From assembly GCA_041399065.1 (NCBI GenBank), contig JAWKTN010000019.1:1-26787 (forward strand): DNA of 26,787 bases, in the 5' to 3' direction. Below, piece after piece: positions 16,127 through 22,947 of the stretch (its first letter is position 1; every line of letters starts with the position of its first letter). A program made the position numbers and the translations under genes. The notes under the pieces were generated by a model. The model made no database searches, was not told the DNA's origin, and was given only the letters and a program-made list of their open reading frames with translations. This DNA comes from JAGQPD01 sp020426865. Its GTDB lineage: Bacteria > Planctomycetota > Planctomycetia > Pirellulales > Pirellulaceae.

Positions 16127-18862
16127 TTATGGAAATGTCCCCGGCGACGACTCAGCGGGAATTGGATCGACTTGTTCTTGGAGACCCTTAAGAATCATCC
16201 GAGCTCCCTGAGAATACCGGTGGTTCTGGCCGAGAATGTCTTCCATCTTTACGCATAAGACCGTTAGTTCTTCGATTGCTTCATCTCGATCACCGATCAT
16301 CCCCTTGCAGCCAGCTAGACTAACCAAAGAAGATAGCGTTTCGGGATGTTCGGGGCCCAGTACCCGCTGGCGCGCTTCCGCGACTTTCTGCATCAAGTCG
16401 AAAGCTTTGGCGTATTCTTGTTTTTGAAACAGGAACTGGGCATAGTTGTGCATCGTGAATAGGGGCTGAGGGTGATCGAAACCGAACAGATTCTGTTCCG
16501 CGTCCATGCATTCTTCATAGAGCTGGGCGGCTAGGTCGTGGTGATCGAGATTTTGTTGATTGACGGCCAGATCGCGTATACTCCGCAGCGTGTCCGGGTG
16601 CTGGTTCCCCAGGATCTTACGGCGTATCTCTAACACGTGCTTGAATAGTGGCTCCGCCATGGCCTCTTGATTGCTTCGAGTATAGGCGACCGCCAGATTG
16701 CTTTCGATCATGGCGGTAGTGGGAGAGTCCTCTCCGAGCGTTTGGGTGGCTGCATTGAGGTTGGCTTTGTGCATTTTGATCGCCTCTTCGATCCGGCCTT
16801 GATTTAATATCGCATTGGCGAGATTTTGCGTCAGCCCGATAGCAACCATCGGATTTGGACCTTCTTCGTTGATCGCGGCCTCGATAGCCTGTCGCTGGAG
16901 TAACTCAGCCTTGGCGTGATCTCCCAGTTTTGTGGCAGCGCTAGCCGTAAGCGAGTACAGCGACCAGTCCACCGGATTGCCTTGTTCCCGAGCCATTAGC
17001 TCCTCGGCAAGCTTAAGCGACTCGCGAAAGTGGCCCTGCAAGACGAGTGCTCGGACTTTTGCGCAGCTCACCTCGAGGCCGAAGGAGGGCGCCAGTTCTG
17101 GGTGCACCTCGATAACAGCAAGTGCATCTTCGACATGGGCGAAGGACTTCGGTAAATCTCCCACAGCTTCATGGATGTTGGCGAGACGCAAGTGCAATCG
17201 TAGGGCGACTTCTGGGTGTTTGATGGAACCGTCCGCCAGACGCCCTTCCGGCACCATCAGCATTTCACGCAGAATCGCCGTGTCTCGACCTCGAGCGGTT
17301 TCGGGTAGAATGGGCAGCATCATATCTCGCAGCAGCGTGCCCATCTCTTCCGACTTCGCCAGCTCTAGCTCGGCCCGCTCCTCGTTCCGTTCTGCCTCGG
17401 CTTGTTTGTTCTCAGCCTGAGTGCGAAGGGCGCTCTCTCGTTCTTGTTGACGATGGAAGTAGGCAGCACCTGCCATGGACGCCGCAGCGACCGCGATGGG
17501 AATGGCCATTCCGATTGCCAATAAAGCTGCCGGAGCCGGGTGACGTTTGCACCAACGCATGGCCCGTTGGGCGGGCCCAATCGGTCGCGACCGGATGGGC
17601 TCGCCTCGTGACCAACGCTGCAATTCGTCTCGGAACTCGGCGGCGGTGGCAAATCGTTTGTCAGGTACTTTCGCCAAGCATTTGAGGCAGATTGTTTCCA
17701 GGTCCTTAGGGATGCTGGCATCGAGCTTACGCGGGCTCGGCGGCTCGTCGTGAATCACTTGATGCAAGAGCATCGACGTGTTGCCGCGAAATGGCAACTC
17801 GCCCGTCAGCAGCTGAAACAGGATTACGCCCAAGGAATAGACGTCGCTCCTGCGATCGGCGCTCTTGGCCTTGCCCTCTGCCTGTTCGGGCGACATGTAG
17901 GTCGGAGTGCCGAGAATCTGTCCGGTGATCGACATGGCGATTTCGCCCGCGTCACGCTTTGCGAGGCCGAAGTCCATCAGGTGCGGCGTAAGTGTGTCAT
18001 CGAGCATGATGTTGGCCGGCTTCAAATCACGGTGGATGACGCCTTTTTCATGCGCGTGTTCCAGGGCGTCGGCGACTTTTCCACATAATTCGACCGCTTC
18101 CCGCGTGGTGGGTCTGGCGACAGTGAGCCAGTCGTTGAGCGTAATCCCCTGGATGAATTGGCTCACGATGTAAAGGGTATCGCCGTCTCGGCCTACGGCG
18201 TAGACCGGCACAATGTTGGGGTGGTTTAGCTGTGCTGCGAGCTGGGCTTCCTTCAAGAATTCTCGTTCTTGGTCCGCCTCAAATTGCCCTCGCCGAGGAA
18301 TCTTCACCGCGACAGTCCGATCGAGCTTGGAATCCCAAGTCTTCCAGACGGCGCCGAATGCCCCCAGGCCGACTCGTTCGATCAGACGGAATTCGCCAAC
18401 CTGAGTGATTGGAGGTACGGCCTTGATCGAATCCGCATCACTTACCAGGCTGAAGTCACTACCACAGGAGGGACACGTAATGCTTTCGAACTCGGCGTCG
18501 GGCACCAACTCAATCGGGCTATGGCAGTGGGGGCAGCGGACATGCAGCCCACGCCCTATGGCCACTGGTTCATCCAGCGTGGGCTCTGCCAGTCGCCGAT
18601 CGACGGACGAGAATGCGTCTTCGACAGCTTGTGAGCGTTCGGCAAATCGAGCGAGGTATTCCGCCCGTGTGGGCGCGGTGCGCTGTTCGCTGCGGATTTC
18701 CAGCTCGACCTTTAGCAACTCGTGAAACGCCTGGTTTTGGAGAGCAGCGGGGGCGAGCGCGAGATACTTCTCGAGGCGAGTTTCTTGATTTGCTCGCAGT
18801 GCCTGTTCGAATTCGTCGCACAATCGATCAATCTCGGCGTTTCCGCTACGATCGCTGTCCAT
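16127..18862 (-). CDS. Transmembrane Ser/Thr protein kinase with zinc ribbon and TPR repeats
   Basis: This 911-residue protein starts at the ATG MDSDRSGNAEI; upstream in-frame codons to 18934 give a non-conserved leader. Domains in order: an N-terminal helical region (1-100), a zinc ribbon with two CxxC pairs (CPHC about 110-113, CPSC about 130-133), and a PknB kinase. The kinase has the glycine loop GLGAFGAVW (165-173), VAVK lysine (187), HRDLKPAN (277-284), DFG (297-299), GTPTYMSPEQAEG and DVYSLGVILF. One membrane helix (about 443-469) and a coiled coil follow, then kinesin-light-chain-like TPRs (about 536-896) with repeated GxxHPxTL segments. All catalytic residues are present, so it should be active. 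It is divergent from the ECF sigma gene at 19127 and is the likely partner of that sigma factor. Confidence 0.92.
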   Translation of the reverse strand: MDSDRSGNAEIDRLCDEFEQALRANQETRLEKYLALAPAALQNQAFHELLKVELEIRSEQRTAPTRAEYLARFAERSQAVEDAFSSVDRRLAEPTLDEPVAIGRGLHVRCPHCHSPIELVPDAEFESITCPSCGSDFSLVSDADSIKAVPPITQVGEFRLIERVGLGAFGAVWKTWDSKLDRTVAVKIPRRGQFEADQEREFLKEAQLAAQLNHPNIVPVYAVGRDGDTLYIVSQFIQGITLNDWLTVARPTTREAVELCGKVADALEHAHEKGVIHRDLKPANIMLDDTLTPHLMDFGLAKRDAGEIAMSITGQILGTPTYMSPEQAEGKAKSADRRSDVYSLGVILFQLLTGELPFRGNTSMLLHQVIHDEPPSPRKLDASIPKDLETICLKCLAKVPDKRFATAAEFRDELQRWSRGEPIRSRPIGPAQRAMRWCKRHPAPAALLAIGMAIPIAVAAASMAGAAYFHRQQERESALRTQAENKQAEAERNEERAELELAKSEEMGTLLRDMMLPILPETARGRDTAILREMLMVPEGRLADGSIKHPEVALRLHLRLANIHEAVGDLPKSFAHVEDALAVIEVHPELAPSFGLEVSCAKVRALVLQGHFRESLKLAEELMAREQGNPVDWSLYSLTASAATKLGDHAKAELLQRQAIEAAINEEGPNPMVAIGLTQNLANAILNQGRIEEAIKMHKANLNAATQTLGEDSPTTAMIESNLAVAYTRSNQEAMAEPLFKHVLEIRRKILGNQHPDTLRSIRDLAVNQQNLDHHDLAAQLYEECMDAEQNLFGFDHPQPLFTMHNYAQFLFQKQEYAKAFDLMQKVAEARQRVLGPEHPETLSSLVSLAGCKGMIGDRDEAIEELTVLCVKMEDILGQNHRYSQGARMILKGLQEQVDPIPAESSPGTFP

Positions 18863-19025
18863 GAGTGGCCCCCGAATGAAAACCCCTACCCGACACCTGA
18901 GGGGCATTCTAGCAAGGCGGCATGTTAGCGCCAATTTCTGGTCAAGACTTTACCTGTGATGGGCCGGCGTTATCCAGGTTGATGGTCAAGGTAGGTGACG
19001 CACGCCGATTCCCCGAGGAAGCTTC

Positions 19026-19056
19026 TTGCCCAATGGTATAAGGGATGAGGTATAAT
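19026..19056 (+). promoter_or_regulatory. Candidate promoter of second sigma gene
   Basis: A consensus TATAAT at 19051-19056 is preceded by TTGCCC at 19026-19031 with a 19-nt spacer, slightly long. The word GGTATAA occurs twice here (19035-19041 and 19049-19055) and resembles the ends of the motifs at 8598 and 9272. It lies in the 264-bp region between the kinase and sigma genes. Its presence makes a start at the upstream ATG (19055) unlikely. Confidence 0.35.
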
Positions 19057-19126
19057 GATCGGACACCTAGTCGACGTTGTCAGGCAGGCACTTCGCAATG
19101 CATGTTCGCAGCAATCCACACCGCGT

Positions 19127-19729
19127 ATGAATTCCGTTTCTCTGCTGATTGATCAGATCAAGAATGGCAATGACGATGCCGCGATGGCGTTGTGGGCTCG
19201 GTACTATCAGCAGTTGGTGCTCCTTGCACGGCGAAAACTGGGCACCACTCCCCGCCGCATCATGGACGAGGACGATGTCGCACAAACTGCTTTTGCGTCG
19301 TTCTGTCGCCGGGCGGCAGAAGGTAAGTTTCCGAACTTGCGCGACCGCGACGACCTGTGGCGGCTGCTGATCTGCATTGCGGAGCGAAAAGCTCTCAACC
19401 AGCGAAAGCACCTCGGTCGCCGCAAGAATTCGGCATTGACCGAGTCGGCACTTCTTGCTGCCGGCGATCGACAACAAGCAATGGCCGACATCGCAGCGCC
19501 CATGCCGACGCCCGAACTGGCCGCCATTGTCGCCGAGCAGGTCACTCGTCTGCTGGAGCAATTGCCGGAAGAGGTCCTACGATCGATCGTCATTCAGAAA
19601 ATGGAAGGTTATACCAACCGCGAAATCGCTCGTTCCCTACAATGTTCCATCTCTTCAATCGAGCGAAAGCTGCGGCGAATTCGTACTCTCATCGGCGAAT
19701 TCGAGGCTGAAGACGAGCCAACGTATTGA
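19127..19729 (+). CDS. ECF-family RNA polymerase sigma factor
   Basis: A 200-residue planctomycete ECF sigma factor. Region 2 is at about residues 4-100 (MDEDDVAQTAFASFCRRAAE, then LWRLLICIAERKALNQRK). Region 4 is at about 145-190 (EEVLRSIVIQKMEGYTNREI, then CSISSIERKLRRIRTLI). It shares the KMEGYTN signature and overall plan with the sigma factor at 8690, so the two are paralogues. The ATG at 19127 (MNSVSLLIDQIKNG) fits the family start; an ATG at 19055 overlaps a likely -10 element. It is divergently transcribed from the zinc-ribbon/TPR kinase and sits upstream of a LuxR-type gene and the PEP-CTERM cluster. No anti-sigma factor gene is adjacent. Confidence 0.9.
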   Translation: MNSVSLLIDQIKNGNDDAAMALWARYYQQLVLLARRKLGTTPRRIMDEDDVAQTAFASFCRRAAEGKFPNLRDRDDLWRLLICIAERKALNQRKHLGRRKNSALTESALLAAGDRQQAMADIAAPMPTPELAAIVAEQVTRLLEQLPEEVLRSIVIQKMEGYTNREIARSLQCSISSIERKLRRIRTLIGEFEAEDEPTY

Positions 19730-19878
19730 CCATCATCCGCGACGAATTCGTCCAATTCTGAAAAAAGCCCGCCGCGTTGAAGGGGTCCGATCGCCCGTGT
19801 TGATTACATCTGCAGGGCACAAGCAACACCTCGTGAAGTTTTCCGCTCTAGGATCGCGTTGTGCTGAAGGACCTCAGA

Positions 19879-20151
19879 ATGCAGTCTACCAATGGTGCCG
19901 ATCGCCTATTCAGCGACGCTGAATGGCAGCGGCTTGTAAGCGATTTGGGCTTTACCAGTCGTCAAGCCGAACTTATCGACGGCATCCTGCAAGGATGGTC
20001 GGACCAGCAGGTCGCTCGTAAGCTACAGATATCGCCTCACACCGTGAGAGCACATCTGCAGCGCGTATTCGAGGCGCAAGGGGTTACTGATCGTACGGCA
20101 CTGGTCGTCAACATTTTTCGCAGGTTCCGGCAACTCTCGATCGAGGAGTAG
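19879..20151 (+). CDS. Small LuxR-type helix-turn-helix protein
   Basis: A protein of 90 residues made up almost entirely of a GerE/LuxR DNA-binding domain (about residues 25-82): LGFTSRQAELIDGILQGWSD, then QQVARKLQISPHTVRAHLQR and VFEAQGVTDRTALV. No receiver or sensor domain is present, so it is a HTH-only regulator, possibly a truncated response regulator or a solo. The ATG at 19879 has AAGGA 8 nt upstream; a GTG at 19861 would add 6 residues. It lies between the ECF sigma gene and the four PEP-CTERM genes and could control them (inference). Confidence 0.8.
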   Translation: MQSTNGADRLFSDAEWQRLVSDLGFTSRQAELIDGILQGWSDQQVARKLQISPHTVRAHLQRVFEAQGVTDRTALVVNIFRRFRQLSIEE

Positions 20152-20521
20152 CAAATGCGATTTGAGATGGAGCGCGTGTAGTCAAATTAACGATTGTAAC
20201 CCGCACCTGCTGTGGGTACTCTCACCTGTGGTGACGGGAGTCAGGTAATTCAGATTGAGTGGATATGAGGACTACGGGGGCGGCGGACATTCAGTGGCGC
20301 CGCCTGACGCAAGTGCTGCGCGGAAGCGCAAGGAGAGAAAACGCAAAGCTGAGGAAGAGCGAAAGGAAGAACAAGGACTGCAGGCTTTCGCTCAAGCCAA
20401 AGCCGGAGCTTTTTGGTAGGAAACGGAAAGGCTTGAAAACGACATTGTCGGCATTCCAAAGTTAGTCGACGCGTTTTACGACAGGACAAACAAGCTCATT
20501 GACTTCAGGGGGTAACTAACT
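20152..20521. other. Intergenic with a possible degraded small gene
   Basis: No firm gene. A TTG-initiated frame (20255-20419, 54 residues) encodes a Gly-rich start and a very basic/acidic segment (ARKRKERKRKAEEERKEEQG), ending at TAG (20417-20419). The same frame then continues with ETERLENDIVGIPKLVDAFY and DRTNKLIDFRG to TAA near 20516. The whole might be one small coiled-coil gene with an internal stop. I do not recognise it. Confidence 0.3.
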
Positions 20522-21217
20522 GTGTGGAACCGATTTTCAAACATCGTCCGAATGAACCGCGCATCTGTCGTCGAGACGTGTCTGTCCGGGGCGGTGTGCC
20601 TCGCGTCGGTTTTGCTACTAGGAACATTGGCTAATGCACAGATAGACGTGCCGTTTCAGATTGTATCTGGCGAGGGAACGGTTGAGGCTTTGCCAGACCC
20701 TGCAAATCCCGAGAAGGAACACATCATCACGGCCGGAACGGCGACGTTGGGCGGTGAAGCGCTAAACTACACGGGTATGGGGCGGGTACGGTTGCTGGGC
20801 GCTCCCGATGCCACCGGCGTCGCTCCGTTTGATAGTGGAGTACCGTTCGTATTCGATTTCGGGGCCGACGGGACGCTGGAGATGCATTACGGTCACCCGG
20901 AACTCGGCGCGCCCGACACGGCCCGAGTTCAACTCACCCCTGTCGCTGGCGGTCTGGTGGACACAACCTGGTTGGCCACGTTCAACCCCGTTCCCGGTTC
21001 AGGTACAGGTAAGTTCGCCAATGTTACTGGGGGCGCCTTTCTGATGACGGCCGAGACCGATGAATTCGATCCGGCGGCGACCAATATCCCCTACAGTTGG
21101 AGCAGCGACGTCGGCTTCCTCACATTTGTTCCTGAACCTTCCTCGTTAGCCATGTGCAGCGTCATCGTGCCGGCTTTCATTCGTCTGTCGAGACGCAGAC
21201 ATGTCATGCCGGTATGA
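20522..21217 (+). CDS. PEP-CTERM sorting-domain protein
   Basis: An exported protein of 231 residues. It has a signal peptide with a hydrophobic core (GAVCLASVLLLGTLANAQ, cleavage likely after ANA). A beta-rich body about 160 residues long resembles uncharacterised planctomycete proteins. A C-terminal sorting signal VPEPSS is followed by a hydrophobic stretch and an Arg cluster (RLSRRR). Unlike its relatives at 2324 and 22948, the C-terminus ends normally within a few residues of the Arg cluster. Start: GTG at 20522 with AGGGGG nine bases upstream; an internal ATG at 20552 is an alternative. It is the first of four consecutive PEP-CTERM genes. The anchoring or processing exosortase is not encoded in this window. 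Confidence 0.8.
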   Translation: MWNRFSNIVRMNRASVVETCLSGAVCLASVLLLGTLANAQIDVPFQIVSGEGTVEALPDPANPEKEHIITAGTATLGGEALNYTGMGRVRLLGAPDATGVAPFDSGVPFVFDFGADGTLEMHYGHPELGAPDTARVQLTPVAGGLVDTTWLATFNPVPGSGTGKFANVTGGAFLMTAETDEFDPAATNIPYSWSSDVGFLTFVPEPSSLAMCSVIVPAFIRLSRRRHVMPV

Positions 21218-21311
21218 TCGACGCCCCGCTGCTAACGCCGCGGTGGCTCATTGGCCGTTGACCTGCCGCATTACTTTGTCGTAACCACGCTGAATGATCT
21301 GAGGATGCAAT

Positions 21312-22091
21312 ATGTCTGTTCGCTTGTGTGTGTTGTCTGTGCTCTTTGCCATACCGATTGGCCTTCATCAACCCGTATCCGCCGCCGATATCCAAGGGGG
21401 AATGACCCAATACGACTATTTCAATTCGTTCTTCGTGCGATTTCCCTCGACATCGCCGTTTTATCCCGACCCAGCGCGCGCCGGGGATCCTGCCGCGCCG
21501 CCGATCGACGTGGAAATTGCCTACAACGGTCGTATCAAGGAAGTCTGGCAGAATCAGGGAGGGGACGAGATTGAATTCGAAGTAGTGGATGTTTTTGGAA
21601 TCGGTGACCTGGGCGGAACGCCGTTCCACATCACCGGCGGTGCCTCCGCCCCACAGCTAGCGCCGTTTGTCGGCACGTACTCACAGCTTGTTCGAGATCC
21701 GTCCTCGCTTGGCTTTGCCACCGGCGATCCGTCGTCACTGACGTCGGCCTTCCGTCGTGCAAGTGGACCGTTCGCACAAATACTTAATCCCGGCACGGCG
21801 GAAGAAGTTGTAGTCTATGGGGCAACACCATATGCCTTCGAGAGTACGATTACGTCTTTGCCGTATGAGGTCGGCCAAGAACTCATTGGCACGGATGACA
21901 GCCTGGTCGATCTTCGATTGCAGTTGGGTGCGGCCCCGAGCGGTACCGACCCGGTCATCGGTCAAGCTTTGCCCAATGGTTACATACGCATCACCCGAGT
22001 CGTCCCGGAACCCGTATCAGCTTCGATGTTTGTTCCCCTCGGTATCACACTATGGTGTTTTACTCGTCGCCGACGGCGCGAATCGTCGTGA
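21312..22091 (+). CDS. PEP-CTERM sorting-domain protein
   Basis: An exported protein of 259 residues with a signal peptide (MSVRLCVLSVLFAIPIGL, cleavage near VSA-A) and a C-terminal VPEPVS motif, hydrophobic helix and TRRRRR cluster. The ATG at 21312 has GAGG 7 nt upstream. Its second half (NPGTAEEVVVYGATPYAFES, then TSLPYEVGQEL and SLVDLRLQLGA) is clearly similar to the next gene's second half, so the two are paralogues of an uncharacterised family. Its function is unknown; it is surface-directed by its sorting signal. Confidence 0.8.
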   Translation: MSVRLCVLSVLFAIPIGLHQPVSAADIQGGMTQYDYFNSFFVRFPSTSPFYPDPARAGDPAAPPIDVEIAYNGRIKEVWQNQGGDEIEFEVVDVFGIGDLGGTPFHITGGASAPQLAPFVGTYSQLVRDPSSLGFATGDPSSLTSAFRRASGPFAQILNPGTAEEVVVYGATPYAFESTITSLPYEVGQELIGTDDSLVDLRLQLGAAPSGTDPVIGQALPNGYIRITRVVPEPVSASMFVPLGITLWCFTRRRRRESS

Positions 22092-22250
22092 TTTTCGGAG
22101 CACGCACACCCGTGCCGGAGCGAACTCCGTTGATAGTATACCCCGACAGATACTGCGCCCCAATACTATGTGGTTCGAGGTATTGGCTTGCAGATTGGGT
22201 TTGGGCATATTGAAATGCCAAAAAGTTTTTTTCACCTGAGAGGAAGTCCT

Positions 22251-22919
22251 ATGACTGGTTTAACAAAAGCACTATTGGGCTCGTTCGCGTCACTGAGTGC
22301 CATCACATTGCCCGCCGTGGCACAGCTACCCACGGAATTCACCATCCCTATTCGACCCGATTATGAGTTGGTGCTGTTTCCCGGCACCCCTTTCAACATG
22401 GGAACCGAAAACCTTGTTGTTCCGTTTTCCCCGCTCGGTGAAATGGGTTTTTCCATGGCAGGCAACGCCATCAATGACCCACTGGCAACATCTGCGGACT
22501 TTACGAATATTAGCGACGAATTCGCCGGCAATTTTAGTGGCACACCGTATGACCTGCGGATCATTCAGTTCCTCGGTGGTGGGTTGTCGAACATTGTGCG
22601 GAATGGAAGCGCCGACATCCAGTCGGCTGACGTCTCCTTCACTGCGATCTTCGAACAGAAACTGGGCCCAGGAAGCCCGGAAGAAGTACGCGTGTTCGGC
22701 GGTGAAATGACATTTATCGGTACGGTGGACGCCTTTCCATTCGATGAAGGAACAGCGTTCGGCAGTCCATCGTTCGTGGACCTGTTCTTGGATACGGGCA
22801 ACAACACATCGGTGCAAATTGGCGGCGTCCAAAACCGGTTTCTTACGGTTGTTCCAGAGCCTGGTAGTGTCGCCCTGGCTTTGTTTGCGATCGTTGGTTT
22901 ATCGGTAGTTCGCAGATAA
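22251..22919 (+). CDS. PEP-CTERM sorting-domain protein, paralogue of the preceding gene
   Basis: An exported protein of 222 residues starting MTGLTKALLGSFASLSAITL with cleavage after AVAQ or nearby. The ATG at 22251 has AGGA six bases upstream; upstream in-frame codons from 22170 are not used because they lack a signal-peptide-like start. The body ends with GPGSPEEVRVFGGEMTF, DAFPFDEGTAFGSPSFVDLF and LDTGNN, similar in spacing to the gene at 21312. The C-terminal signal VPEPGS is followed by a hydrophobic helix and terminal RR. Confidence 0.8.
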   Translation: MTGLTKALLGSFASLSAITLPAVAQLPTEFTIPIRPDYELVLFPGTPFNMGTENLVVPFSPLGEMGFSMAGNAINDPLATSADFTNISDEFAGNFSGTPYDLRIIQFLGGGLSNIVRNGSADIQSADVSFTAIFEQKLGPGSPEEVRVFGGEMTFIGTVDAFPFDEGTAFGSPSFVDLFLDTGNNTSVQIGGVQNRFLTVVPEPGSVALALFAIVGLSVVRR

Positions 22920-22947
22920 TTTCGCGACCTTCAGGGGAGCAATGTGG

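Noticed and set aside
22116..22129. CGGAG-CGAA-CTCCG hairpin as a terminator
   Set aside because: Five-bp stem without a T-tract; too weak to call.
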